Part shown: positions 24,686 through 33,219 of the stretch, in pieces
Layout of the letters: every line of letters begins with the position of its first letter
How positions within the stretch are numbered: the stretch's first letter is position 1
DNA from: JBOGFC01 sp050742155
GTDB lineage: Bacteria; Actinomycetota; Acidimicrobiia; Spongiisociales; JALYHC01
Reading direction: 5' to 3'
Assembly (NCBI GenBank): GCA_050742155.1
Contig: JBOGFC010000255.1
Location: forward strand, 1-45,338
Length of the DNA: 45,338 nucleotides
Position numbers and translations under genes: made by a program
The notes under the pieces: generated by a model
The model's input: the letters and a program-made list of their open reading frames with translations, nothing else
Told to the model about the DNA's origin: nothing
The model's database searches: none

Positions 24686-25479
24686 GCCCGTTCCCTTTCT
24701 GCCGCCCGGACGATAGCGTCGGCCACCCTGGTGACCCGCCTGGCCATGACGACATCGTGGACCCGCACGGCGGTGGCGCCTCGCTCGACGGCCAGGGCCA
24801 GGGTGGCGGCCGTCCCCTCCTCTCGCTCCTCCGGAGGCAGGCCGTCGAGGATCTGGCCGAGGAAGGACTTGCGGGAGGTGCCCACCAGCACCGGGTAGCC
24901 GGTCTCCACCAAAGCTCCGAGGTGGGCCAGGAGGGCCAGGTTGTGCTCCAGGAGCTTGCCGAACCCGATCCCGGGGTCGAGGCAGATCCGGGCCGGGTCG
25001 ATGCCGGCCTGCTCGGCGCGGGCGGCCCGTGCCAGCAGGAACTCCCGGACCTCGGCCACCACATCCTGGTAGCGGGGGTCGGCCTGCATGGTGCGGGGCG
25101 TGCCCTGCATGTGCATGAGCACCAGTCCGGCCCCGCTCTCGGCCACCAGCCCGGCCATAGCCGGGTCGCCCAGGGCCGAGATGTCGTTGACCACCTGCGC
25201 CCCGACCCGCAGGGCCGCCTCGGCCACTTGCGGCTTGGAGGTGTCGATCGAGACCACCATTCCCCGCTCGGCCAGCTCACCCACCACCGGCACCACCCGG
25301 GTCCGCTCTTCCTCGGCGGAGACCTCCGCGGCGCCCGGGCGGGTCGACTCGCCTCCCACGTCCACCAGATCGGCTCCCTCCTCCCAGAGCCGCACCCCAT
25401 GCTCGACCGCCCGGGCGCGGTCCACGAAGCGGCCCCCGTCCGAGAAGGAGTCCGGGGTGACGTTGAGCACCCCCATCAC
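24673..25479 (-). CDS. folP: Dihydropteroate synthase
   Basis: A 268-residue TIM-barrel enzyme joining hydroxymethyl-dihydropterin pyrophosphate to p-aminobenzoate. Signatures are MGVLNVTPDSFSDGG, DVGGESTRPGA, VSIDTSKPQVAEAAL, LDPGIGFGK and VLVGTSRKSFLG. GTG at 25479 (or ATG at 25476) is the first standard start. The frame is open upstream and reads a plausible N-terminal strand (TWQVRGRSLSNDDHTLV). The only candidate start for that longer form is CTG at 25539, which overlaps the folE stop and has GGAGG just before it. The true protein may therefore have 20 more residues. Confidence 0.94.
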   Translation of the reverse strand: MMGVLNVTPDSFSDGGRFVDRARAVEHGVRLWEEGADLVDVGGESTRPGAAEVSAEEERTRVVPVVGELAERGMVVSIDTSKPQVAEAALRVGAQVVNDISALGDPAMAGLVAESGAGLVLMHMQGTPRTMQADPRYQDVVAEVREFLLARAARAEQAGIDPARICLDPGIGFGKLLEHNLALLAHLGALVETGYPVLVGTSRKSFLGQILDGLPPEEREEGTAATLALAVERGATAVRVHDVVMARRVTRVADAIVRAAERERAWRA

Positions 25480-25535
25480 CAGGGTGTGGTCGTCGTTGGA
25501 GAGGCTCCTACCCCGGACTTGCCAGGTCCTGAGCG

Positions 25536-26117
25536 TCAGCGGCCTCCGGCCACCAGCGAGAAGGCCTCGGCGCGCAGGCCGGGATCTTCGGCCAGCCGGC
25601 CCCGCACGGCCGAGGTGACGGTGATCGCCCCCGGCTTGCGAACCCCCCGCATGGTCATGCAGAGATGCTCGGCCTCCATCACCACCAGTGCCCCCAGCGG
25701 ATCGAGCGCCTCCATGAGAGTGTCGGCGATCTGGCTGGTGAGCCGCTCCTGCACCTGGGGCCGACGGGAGTACACCTCCACCAGACGAGCCAGCTTGGAG
25801 AGCCCGGTCAGGCGGCCCCCGCGGGGGAGATAGGCCACGTGCGCCCTGCCGACCATGGGGATGAGGTGATGCTCGCAGAGGCTGGCGAACGGGATGTCGC
25901 GCACCATCACCATCTCCTCGTGCGCCTCCGCCACCTGCACCTCGGTGAGGATCGCCCGGGGGTCCTCGTGAAGGCCCGAGAAGGCCTCGGCGTAGAAGCG
26001 GGCCACCCGCTCGGGCGTCCCTTGGAGCCCGGGTCGCTCCGGATCCTCCCCGACGGCTTTCAAGATGGCGCGCACCGCGTCAGCAATGGCTCCCAGGTCG
26101 ATGTGCTCTTGGCTCAC
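25536..26117 (-). CDS. folE: GTP cyclohydrolase I
   Basis: A 193-residue enzyme opening the folate pathway by converting GTP to dihydroneopterin triphosphate. Zinc ligands lie in SLCEHHLIPM and HLCMTMRGV, with GLSKLARLVEVYSRRPQVQE between them. The GTG start at 26117 (MSQEHIDLGAI) was chosen over an upstream opening that runs inside ftsH in another frame. It lies 10 bases after ftsH and just before folP, and is likely co-transcribed. Confidence 0.95.
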   Translation of the reverse strand: MSQEHIDLGAIADAVRAILKAVGEDPERPGLQGTPERVARFYAEAFSGLHEDPRAILTEVQVAEAHEEMVMVRDIPFASLCEHHLIPMVGRAHVAYLPRGGRLTGLSKLARLVEVYSRRPQVQERLTSQIADTLMEALDPLGALVVMEAEHLCMTMRGVRKPGAITVTSAVRGRLAEDPGLRAEAFSLVAGGR

Positions 26118-26127
26118 CGGGCCCCCG

Positions 26128-29100
26128 TCAGCTCTTGGAACGCTTGGACTCCTGGCTGGCGGCCACTCCGCTCTTCGGTGACCGCTCCTGTGGCTTGGGA
26201 ACCTGGATGCGCATCGAGCCGTTGCGGGCGTGCTCCCACTTGGGCACGTCGGAGAAGATCTCGGCGATCTCCTTGGCGTCGAGGCTCTCCTTCTCGAGCA
26301 GCACATTGGCCATCCGGTCGAGAGCCTCCCGGTGGTGGGTGAGGATCTGTCGGGCCTCCTCGTGGGCGGCGGTGATCAGCTTGCGGACCTCCTCGTCGAT
26401 GAGCGAGGCCACCTCGTCCGAGTAGTCCTGCTGGCGCACGTAGTCGCGACCCAGGAAGACCTCCCCGTCGGGCCGGCCGTACTGCATGGGCCCCAGGCGG
26501 TCGGACATCCCATACTCCATCACCATCTGGCGGGCGATCTGGGTGGCCTTGTCGATGTCGTCGGCCGCCCCGGTAGTGGGGTCGGCGAAGATCACCTCCT
26601 CGGCGGTGCGCCCCCCGAGCAGCATCGCCAGCTGGTTGACCAGCTCGCTGCGCCGCATCATGTAGCGGTCCTCGGTGGGAAGGGCTTGGGTGTGGCCCAG
26701 GCTGCGGCCGCGGGGGATGATGGTCACCTTGTGGATCGGGTCGGCCTTGGGGAGCACGTGCCCGACCAGGGCATGGCCGGTCTCGTGGTACGCGGTGACC
26801 AGCTTCTCCTCGTCGGAGAGGAGGCGGCTGCGCCGCTCCGGCCCGGCGATGACCCGCTCGATCGACTCCTCGAGCTCGGTCATGCCGACTTCCTTGAGGT
26901 TGTGCCGGGCGGCCAGCAGGGCCGCCTCGTTGATGAGGTTGGCCAGGTCGGCTCCCGTGAAGCCGGGGGTCTGCCGGGCCAGCACCTCCAGCTCCACGTC
27001 CTTGGACAGCGGCTTACCGCGGGCGTGGACGTCCAGGATGGCGAGGCGCCCCTTGAGGTCGGGCCGGTCGATGACCACCTGCCGGTCGAAGCGCCCCGGG
27101 CGGAGCAAGGCCGGGTCGAGGATGTCCGGCCGGTTGGTGGCCGCCACGAGGATCACACCGGTCTTGACGTCGAAGCCGTCCATCTCCACCAGGAGCTGGT
27201 TGAGGGGCTGCTCCCGCTCGTCGTGGCCGCCCCCCAGCCCGGCTCCGCGGTGGCGGCCAACCGCGTCGATCTCGTCGATGAACACGATGGCCGGAGCGGC
27301 CGCCTTGGCCTGCTCGAAGAGGTCTCTGACGCGGCTGTTGTGAAGCAGTACCGGCTTGTCGCCGCCGAAGAAAGCCTCGTTGGTGCAGCCACAGAGGTCG
27401 TAGACGTACTCGTCGTGTCGCCGAAGCGTGATGTGAGTGATGACCGGCTTCTTGTGCTGGTGGTCCCCCGCCTCGTCGGCGAAGGGATCACTGGTCTTGC
27501 CGATGACGAGCGACCAGTACTCCCCGTCCGGTAGGGGGGCCGATCTGATCACCCGGCCACCCTGCTGGTACCCGTGGCGAATTCCGGCCTTTATGCCGTG
27601 CATGGCGCACAACCAGGCGAGCTCGCGGATCAGCTGCCGGCTCACCGACGTCATGATCAGCTCTCCCTCTGAGGAGCGGTAGCCGTCTCCCTTGAAGTAG
27701 CCCTCCAGGTAGGCGAGGAAATAAGGACGCGGCAGCGTCCAGAGGATCTCGGGGATGTGCTTGTTACGGCTTCCGTTGCCGCCGCAATGGCGCGTGAAGA
27801 ACCGTCCGAGGGGCGCCGAGTAGTAGAGCAAACGGGTCGAATTCTCCTCGGTTTGATAGACCGAGGCTTCCAGTCCGAACGCTTCCAGCATCAGGCCCGT
27901 GCAGTCGGCGATGAGCTCAGCTTCGTGGGTTCCGAAGCAGAACTCGAGGTCCCCATTAGCCCGCCCCTCGGCCGTGTAGTAGCCGAAGAGCTTCATGAGG
28001 GGGAGGCTCAACACCACTTCCCGGGCCACCTGGGAGACGCCGATACGTTCGGCGATAGCGGCTTGGGTCATCGTCCCTGCGGCGGCGAGGGCAAAGGCGT
28101 GCCGCCACTCCAGCTCGGGATCCAGTTCCTCAATGGGAAGAGTCAACTGCAAGTCGAGCTCCTCAAAACCGTGGGCGCGGAGCTCATGGACGGTCCCCAA
28201 GCCAGGGACGAAGCCGGTTCGGGTCTTGTATGGCAGATCGACCAACACGTCTCCGACCTTGAGGTCCCGGGCCGCGACCGGCTTGATGCCACCGTGCCGG
28301 CGGACGAAGACGCTGTGATCGCCCGTCGTGCGGATGGTTCCACCCAGGTACTCGATCTCCAAGATCTCATCGACGCGGTGGCGGTAGACACCCGAGACCG
28401 ACTGCCAGGCACTCCCGCCGAAGCCATCCAGGCCGCGGAACCCCGAACGGCGCGGTTCGTAGCCCAAGGTCTCCACTCCAGTTACCGGCGCCACATAACC
28501 ATCTGCGCCCTGGGGGTAGAAACGGTCTACGAGCTCGCCGATCGGCACGAGGCGAGTGCCTTCGGAGTCGCGAACGAGGACCGGGGTGTCGCCGGTCACC
28601 GAGGCCCCCACCCCTACGAACATCTCCACGAAGTCGGAGCCGGAGATGGAGAAGAAGGGCACCCCCGCCTCGCCGGCCACCGCCCGGGCGAGCAGGGTCT
28701 TGCCGGTCCCCGGCGGGCCGTAGAGGAGGACCCCTTTGGGGATCTTGGCCCCCATGGCGCGGAACTTCTGGGGCGAGGCCAGGAAGTCCTTGATCTCCTC
28801 CAGCTCCTCCACCGCCTCGTCGAGGCCGGCCACGTCCTTGAAGGTCACCTTGGGCTGGTCCTTGGTCACCTGCTTGGCGCGGGCCTTGCCGAACGACATC
28901 ACCCGGTTGCCGCCTCCCTGCATCTGCACCATCAGGAAGACCAAGAAGCCCACCATCACCAGCCACGGCAGGGCACTGAGGAAGAGGGCGAAGATCGAGG
29001 GAGCCTCCTGGTCGACCTCGGTCTCCACCTGGTTGCTGAGCAACAGCTGGGTGAGGTCGCCCTCGTAGCCGTCGGGATAGGGGGTGATGAACTCGAGCTC

Positions 29101-29319
29101 GCCATTGGGCAGGGTGCCGGACTTGAGCTGCCCCTCGACGACGTTGGACTTCTGGCGGATGGTGGCCCGCACCACCTTGTCCTGGGCGACCAGCTCCTCG
29201 AACTTGTCGAGAGTGATCTGCTCGGGGGCGGTGGCGCCTTGCATCACCGCCTGGAAGCCCCACACCAGCACCAGGACGATTGCTCCGTAGATCAGGATGT
29301 TCCGGGCGGTTCGGTTCAC
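26128..29319 (-). CDS. ftsH: ATP-dependent zinc metalloprotease FtsH, interrupted by an intein
   Basis: A precursor of 1063 residues; without the 422-residue intein it is 641, the normal FtsH length. Two transmembrane helices flank a periplasmic-side domain (ILIYGAIVLVLVWGFQAV; LFLSALPWLVMVGFLVFLMV). The AAA+ part has Walker A GPPGTGKTLL before the intein, and Walker B IVFIDEIDAVGR and the SRH (ATNRPDILDPALLRPGRFDR) after it. The protease site is TAYHETGHALVGH. The intein splits the pore-loop motif between GVGA and SRVRDLF, so activity depends on splicing. GTG start with AAGGAGG just upstream. It lies between hpt and folE in the conserved order. FtsH degrades misassembled membrane proteins and short-lived regulators. 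Confidence 0.96.
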   Translation of the reverse strand: MNRTARNILIYGAIVLVLVWGFQAVMQGATAPEQITLDKFEELVAQDKVVRATIRQKSNVVEGQLKSGTLPNGELEFITPYPDGYEGDLTQLLLSNQVETEVDQEAPSIFALFLSALPWLVMVGFLVFLMVQMQGGGNRVMSFGKARAKQVTKDQPKVTFKDVAGLDEAVEELEEIKDFLASPQKFRAMGAKIPKGVLLYGPPGTGKTLLARAVAGEAGVPFFSISGSDFVEMFVGVGASVTGDTPVLVRDSEGTRLVPIGELVDRFYPQGADGYVAPVTGVETLGYEPRRSGFRGLDGFGGSAWQSVSGVYRHRVDEILEIEYLGGTIRTTGDHSVFVRRHGGIKPVAARDLKVGDVLVDLPYKTRTGFVPGLGTVHELRAHGFEELDLQLTLPIEELDPELEWRHAFALAAAGTMTQAAIAERIGVSQVAREVVLSLPLMKLFGYYTAEGRANGDLEFCFGTHEAELIADCTGLMLEAFGLEASVYQTEENSTRLLYYSAPLGRFFTRHCGGNGSRNKHIPEILWTLPRPYFLAYLEGYFKGDGYRSSEGELIMTSVSRQLIRELAWLCAMHGIKAGIRHGYQQGGRVIRSAPLPDGEYWSLVIGKTSDPFADEAGDHQHKKPVITHITLRRHDEYVYDLCGCTNEAFFGGDKPVLLHNSRVRDLFEQAKAAAPAIVFIDEIDAVGRHRGAGLGGGHDEREQPLNQLLVEMDGFDVKTGVILVAATNRPDILDPALLRPGRFDRQVVIDRPDLKGRLAILDVHARGKPLSKDVELEVLARQTPGFTGADLANLINEAALLAARHNLKEVGMTELEESIERVIAGPERRSRLLSDEEKLVTAYHETGHALVGHVLPKADPIHKVTIIPRGRSLGHTQALPTEDRYMMRRSELVNQLAMLLGGRTAEEVIFADPTTGAADDIDKATQIARQMVMEYGMSDRLGPMQYGRPDGEVFLGRDYVRQQDYSDEVASLIDEEVRKLITAAHEEARQILTHHREALDRMANVLLEKESLDAKEIAEIFSDVPKWEHARNGSMRIQVPKPQERSPKSGVAASQESKRSKS
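27337..28602 (-). other. Intein with LAGLIDADG homing endonuclease inserted in FtsH
   Basis: Precursor residues 240-661 (422 aa). It starts at a serine (SVTGDTPVLVRD, splicing block A) and has TTGDHSVFV (block B). It ends with YVYDLCGCTNEAFFGG (block F) and LLHN before the extein serine (block G), so all class 1 splicing residues are present: Ser1, the block B His, penultimate His, terminal Asn and Ser+1. The middle carries a helix-turn-helix-like TMTQAAIAERIGVSQ, then two dodecapeptide motifs, LFGYYTAEGR and LEGYFKGDG, both with the acidic residue needed for DNA cleavage. The segment looks less GC-rich than its flanks, which suggests recent arrival. Confidence 0.95.
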
Positions 29320-29441
29320 CGTCCTCCTTCGACGGGCGTGCTCACTCCCCGATCTCCTCTCTTCGGCCGACCGTCACTCGCTCTGAAGGTCGGCGCGCAG
29401 CTTCCATCGTATGCCACCCGGACCGATAACGGGAGACCCGC

Positions 29442-29963
29442 CTACTCCGAGTCGAGCAAGGCGACATAGGGAAGATTTCGATAGCGACCGGCGTAGTCGA
29501 GCCCGTAACCGATCACGAAGTCGGGGGGGATCGAGAATCCCTGGTAGCGGATCCTCAAGGGAACCCGCTGGATGCCCTGCTTTATCAAGAGGGCGGCCAC
29601 CTCCAGCGAGGCCGGTTGGCGTACCTTGAGGTTCTTCAGAAGGTAATTGAGGGTGAGCCCGGAGTCGATGATGTCCTCCACGATCAAGACGTCTCGGCCG
29701 GCGATCTCCTGGTCGAGGTCCTTGAGGATGCGCACCACCCCGGAGGTCTGAGTGGCCGCCCCGTACGACGACACCGCGATGAAGTCGAACTCCAACGGGA
29801 GATCGATACAGCGCGACAGGTCGGCCATGATGATGAAGGCGCCCTTGAGGACACCCACCAAGAGGAGATCCCGCTCCCGGTAATCGGCGGTGATCTGCGC
29901 CCCCAGCTCCTCGATCTTGCGGGAGATCTCCTCCTCGGTCACCACCACCTTGCCGATCTTCAT
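29442..29963 (-). CDS. hpt: Hypoxanthine phosphoribosyltransferase
   Basis: A 173-residue type I phosphoribosyltransferase making IMP (and GMP) from hypoxanthine/guanine and PRPP. The PRPP loop is LIVEDIIDSGLTLNYL, and KGAFIIMADLSRCI and VSSYGAATQTSG are characteristic. The C-terminal base-binding part is FVIGYGLDYAGRYRNLPYVA. It salvages bases that the nucleoside importer and hydrolase (8040-15819) would supply. It lies between tilS and ftsH as in most Gram-positive genomes. Confidence 0.95.
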   Translation of the reverse strand: MKIGKVVVTEEEISRKIEELGAQITADYRERDLLLVGVLKGAFIIMADLSRCIDLPLEFDFIAVSSYGAATQTSGVVRILKDLDQEIAGRDVLIVEDIIDSGLTLNYLLKNLKVRQPASLEVAALLIKQGIQRVPLRIRYQGFSIPPDFVIGYGLDYAGRYRNLPYVALLDSE

Positions 29964-30009
29964 GAGCAGCTCGCCCTCCCCCTTGGGCTGAGGGCTCGGG
30001 AGCCACTCT

Positions 30010-30030
30010 CCCTCCCCCTTGGGGGGAGGG
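30010..30030. terminator. G-rich hairpin between tilS and hpt
   Basis: CCCTCCCCC (30010-30018), TT, and GGGGGGAGGG (30021-30030) form a strong stem; GGGGAGGGGGAAGCC follows at about 30033-30047. The 105-base gap between tilS and hpt is mostly this G/C-rich repeat. It belongs with the hairpins at 10654-10708 and 22863-22883. Confidence 0.5.
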
Positions 30031-30068
30031 CCGGGGAGGGGGAAGCCAGGTCTCGTTGTGCCACAGTC

Positions 30069-31388
30069 CTATGCTCGGGTTGCCGACGCCCAAAGGTAGC
30101 GGGTGGTGCCCGCCCCCACCCAACCGAAGGGAGCGGTGCGCACTCCGGGCAACCAGAGGATCTCCCCCTCCTTCTCCACTACCGGCCAGCCGGACCGCAG
30201 GCGGGGGGGCACACTGGCCTCGCCCAGGGCGTCGGCTACCGCCTTGTGGCCCTTGGGCAAGGCAATGCGTCCGCCCTCTCGGGCAGGACGTACCCGGACC
30301 CGCGGCCCCACCAGGTCGGCGTCCAAGACCACTGTCCAGGCCGAGAGCGGCCAGGCCGACGGAGGGGAGGTCTCCAGCCACGCTTCCAGGTGCCACCTTC
30401 CATAGGTGGCCTCCCCGGGGAGGGCGAGGGCCACCGGCTCCGGAGCGGTTTCCGGGCCGGCGCGCAGCACCACCCACGGCCCTTCCCGCTTCACCGCCAC
30501 CGCCCCCGCCAGGGTGGCGGCCGACCGCTCGCCCCGAGCCACCTCCAGCACCATCTCCACCTCGGCGGCGGAGCCCGCGTGGGGTCCTCGAGCCATTCGC
30601 AGGGCCTTTCGCACGGCCCGGGCGGCCACCGGACCGGGAAGGGTGCCGAGCAGAGGGGCCGGCAGGCTCACCACGGGGCCCTGGCGGCTGATAGGGACGG
30701 CGGCCGCCCTCGACTCCAGGAGCTGCTGATCGGCCGCCAGCAGGCCGGCGGTGCGCACCAGAACTCTTCTCAGGGCCGGGTTGTAGCGGGCCTCGAGCGC
30801 CGGGATGACCTCCCGGCGGAGGGCGTTGCGACGGGGCTCTGAGGCCAGATTGGCAGGGTCGTCCCGGTAGGGGATCCCCAGCAAGGACGCCAGCTCCCTG
30901 GTCTCCGCCCGGGTCACACCGAGGAGCGGGCGGAGCAACCGATCCCGGCGCACCGGCATGCCGGCCAATCCCTCCGGGCCGGCCCCCCGCAGCAGGTTGG
31001 CGAGCACGGTCTCTGCCTGGTCGTCGAACGTGTGCCCCACCAGTAGCCACTCCTCGGGGTGCAGGGCGTTGTGAAGGGCTCGATAGCGGGCCTCTCGAGC
31101 CCGTCCCTCGGGGGAGGGTCCCTCGTCCAAGCTCACCGCCACCTCGGTGAGCTCCATCTCGAGGAAGCGCGCCACCTCCCGGGCGGCCCCCGCCATGAGC
31201 GGAGAGGCAGGCAGGCCATGATCCACGAACACGGCTCGGGTCTCGCCCGTCTCCCCGGCCACCCAGGCACAGACGGCGCTGTCTGCTCCCCCGCTCAGGG
31301 CCACCAGCCGAGGGCCGGAGGGAAGGTGCGGACCCGCTCGTTCCCGGACCGCCTCGGCCAGCTCCTTCAGGCGACCCGAGCCAGCCAT
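30069..31388 (-). CDS. tilS: tRNA(Ile)-lysidine synthase
   Basis: A 439-residue N-type ATP pyrophosphatase that adds lysine to C34 of tRNA-Ile(CAU) so that it reads AUA. The P-loop is VALSGGADSAVCAW near residue 30, followed by VFVDHGL, LVGHTFDDQAETVLANLLRGAG and the GMPVRRDRLLRPLL region typical of TilS. The ATG at 31388 lies within the end of the upstream metalloprotease gene (22-base overlap). The C-terminal domain is degenerate but of normal length. hpt follows. Confidence 0.93.
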   Translation of the reverse strand: MAGSGRLKELAEAVRERAGPHLPSGPRLVALSGGADSAVCAWVAGETGETRAVFVDHGLPASPLMAGAAREVARFLEMELTEVAVSLDEGPSPEGRAREARYRALHNALHPEEWLLVGHTFDDQAETVLANLLRGAGPEGLAGMPVRRDRLLRPLLGVTRAETRELASLLGIPYRDDPANLASEPRRNALRREVIPALEARYNPALRRVLVRTAGLLAADQQLLESRAAAVPISRQGPVVSLPAPLLGTLPGPVAARAVRKALRMARGPHAGSAAEVEMVLEVARGERSAATLAGAVAVKREGPWVVLRAGPETAPEPVALALPGEATYGRWHLEAWLETSPPSAWPLSAWTVVLDADLVGPRVRVRPAREGGRIALPKGHKAVADALGEASVPPRLRSGWPVVEKEGEILWLPGVRTAPFGWVGAGTTRYLWASATRA

Positions 31389-32410
31389 CGACCCGGGCGC
31401 CGAATCTCCTCCAGGGTGGGGAGGTGCTCGGGAGCCTGCCAGGCTCGCTCCAGGGCCCCTGGTCCCGCCTGACGCTCCACCCCCAGCACGAAGCGCTCGC
31501 CCAGCTCGTACTGGTTGAGCTTCATCTCCAGCCCGGTGAGCCGGAAGAAGAGCGAGCTCTTCAGGTCCTCGCGGCGCCGGCGCAGCACGCGTGACATACG
31601 GGCCTGGCCGACCAGCACCCGCTCCCCTATCCGGTCCATGACCACGTGGCCATGCCCTTCCAGCAGGGACATGAGGGCCTGCACCTGGTCGATGAGCTCC
31701 CGCTGGGCCGGGCTGGCCAGCAAGCCCACCAGCCCGGCCTCGCCGAGCATCGGCTCGCCGGCCACCGCCGCCCGGCGCAACTCGAGGGCCACCCTGGCCA
31801 GCCGACCCGGCTCCGGCACCGCGGACTCCACCAGCCGCTCCACCAGGCCGAGGAAGTGCTCCCGCATCCAGGGCACGCCCACGAACTGCAGGCGGTGGGT
31901 GCACTCGTGAAGCGCCAGCCAGAGCCGGAACTCGGCCGGGCGGAAGCCGTGCAGACGCTCCATCAACATCACGTTGGCGCCCACCAGGACCACGGTGTCA
32001 CCGGGCTCGGCGCGGCCCCCGGTGGGAAGGACCAGGTCGTATTGGCCGAGCACCCGGCGGGCCAGCAGCCCGAGCAGTGCCCCCACCTCGGCCGCCATCA
32101 CCCGCCCCGCCACCGCCCGGCTCAACCCGTGCATCCGATCGGCCAGGCGCGCCTCGGCGGGGGCCAGCAGGCGCGAGAACACCGCCACGTTGCCGGCCAC
32201 CCACTGGCGGCGGGTGGCGACCCGCACCTCCGGCTCGCCGGCGGCGGCCAGTCCAGTCTCCTCCTCCACCATTCGCGAGGCGCGGCCGACCAGGTCGGGC
32301 GCTTGGTGGGCCAGGATCGCCTCGTGATACGTTCCCTCCAGGGGGTAAGTTCCGGCGAGCCTTCCGGCCACCGACTCCGCCACCTGCCAGTCCAGCCGGG
32401 TCGGGCTCAC
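31367..32410 (-). CDS. Zinc-dependent metalloprotease-like protein (DUF2342, F420-associated family)
   Basis: A 347-residue soluble protein with the zincin motif LALHECTHRLQF (HExxH), a distant acidic region, and many Arg/Leu-rich helices. It matches the actinobacterial family annotated as coenzyme F420 biosynthesis-associated protein (DUF2342), often found next to tilS-hpt-ftsH. The biochemical role is not established; the HExxH motif makes peptidase activity plausible. Its start overlaps the stop of the small membrane protein gene by 4 bases. Confidence 0.88.
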   Translation of the reverse strand: MSPTRLDWQVAESVAGRLAGTYPLEGTYHEAILAHQAPDLVGRASRMVEEETGLAAAGEPEVRVATRRQWVAGNVAVFSRLLAPAEARLADRMHGLSRAVAGRVMAAEVGALLGLLARRVLGQYDLVLPTGGRAEPGDTVVLVGANVMLMERLHGFRPAEFRLWLALHECTHRLQFVGVPWMREHFLGLVERLVESAVPEPGRLARVALELRRAAVAGEPMLGEAGLVGLLASPAQRELIDQVQALMSLLEGHGHVVMDRIGERVLVGQARMSRVLRRRREDLKSSLFFRLTGLEMKLNQYELGERFVLGVERQAGPGALERAWQAPEHLPTLEEIRRPGRWLARVA

Positions 32411-32724
32411 TCGACGACCCGATAGCGGGAGCGGGTCACCTTGAAGAAGTAGGCGATGATGATCCCGATCGCCGTCACCACCCCCAGCAACACGGCGGTG
32501 GGCACCAGATAGCGATACGTCCAGGCGTTCTCGGGCGACTCGGGCTCCTCCGGGATGGTGGTGACGGCCGGCTGGGGAGCCGGCCCGGCCGGCACCGTGG
32601 TGGTCTCGGCCTGGGTGGTGGTGGTCTGCTGGGCGAGCAGGGAGGGGGGCTCAGCCGCCCAGACGGATACAGCCGGCGCCAGCATGACAATGCTCGCCAG
32701 GGCCCACCTCAGCAGGGTCGACAT
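32407..32724 (-). CDS. Small membrane protein with a signal peptide
   Basis: 105 residues: an N-terminal signal-like helix (LLRWALASIVMLAPAVSVWA) with probable cleavage near AA-EP, a Thr/Pro-rich external linker (TTTTQAETTTV), and a C-terminal transmembrane helix (LVPTAVLLGVVTAIGIIIAYFF) with a basic tail. No family is recognised. It overlaps the metalloprotease start, so it is probably expressed with it. Confidence 0.75.
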   Translation of the reverse strand: MSTLLRWALASIVMLAPAVSVWAAEPPSLLAQQTTTTQAETTTVPAGPAPQPAVTTIPEEPESPENAWTYRYLVPTAVLLGVVTAIGIIIAYFFKVTRSRYRVVE

Positions 32725-32760
32725 GCGGCCAGGGTAACGGTCGCATGACCCCCGCCGAAG

Positions 32761-32952
32761 TCAGGACTCCACGATTCGGCCGCGCAAGCGGGGAAAGCGA
32801 ACCGGAGCGTGGGTGTAGCAGTAGTCGCGACGGTTGTAGCGGGACAGCTTGGTCCGGCAGCCCTTGTGCGCGCAGACCCGGCCCTCGTCGTAGGTGCGAG
32901 AGGCTCGAATGCCGCCCTTGATACGATGTCCCTTGAGGACGTTCTCCGCCAT
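32761..32952 (-). CDS. Small zinc-finger-like protein
   Basis: 63 residues with C-x4-C (CAHKGC) and C-x2-H (CYTH) about 15 residues apart, separated by basic residues; RTKLSRYNRRDYCYTHAPV is the core. This is the pattern of a small zinc-binding domain, common as an actinobacterial hypothetical protein near sigma factor genes. AGGAGG lies about 7 bases before the ATG. Function unknown. Confidence 0.75.
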   Translation of the reverse strand: MAENVLKGHRIKGGIRASRTYDEGRVCAHKGCRTKLSRYNRRDYCYTHAPVRFPRLRGRIVES

Positions 32953-32976
32953 AAGAAAGCCTCCTCAGACCGGCTC

Positions 32977-33219
32977 TCAGCCCTGAGCCACCCCGTTCTC
33001 TCGTAGAAACGCACGAAGGCGGTCGATGAGTTCCGGGGGTGGAACCTCGCCGGTCCGCTCTCGGATTACCCGCTTCAACTTCTCCTCAAACTCGAAGGCG
33101 CACCGGCACGGTTGGCACTTGCGAAGGTGCCAGGCCACCCGCCGACGCCGGAGCCAGGTCATCTCCCCATCGATATACGGATAGACCTGGGCAATCGCTT
33201 CGCGGCAGCCTTGATTCAC
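32977..33219 (-). CDS. ZAS-type anti-sigma factor (RsrA-like)
   Basis: 80 residues. The zinc-binding motif is H31-x3-C35-x2-C38 (AWHLRKCQPCRCAF) with a further cysteine at C5, matching redox-sensing anti-sigma factors such as RsrA. Oxidation of the cysteines releases the sigma factor. The GTG start at 33219 overlaps the sigma factor stop by 4 bases (GTGA), the usual arrangement for sigR-rsrA. A longer upstream reading is inside the sigma gene and was not used. Confidence 0.9.
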   Translation of the reverse strand: MNQGCREAIAQVYPYIDGEMTWLRRRRVAWHLRKCQPCRCAFEFEEKLKRVIRERTGEVPPPELIDRLRAFLRENGVAQG

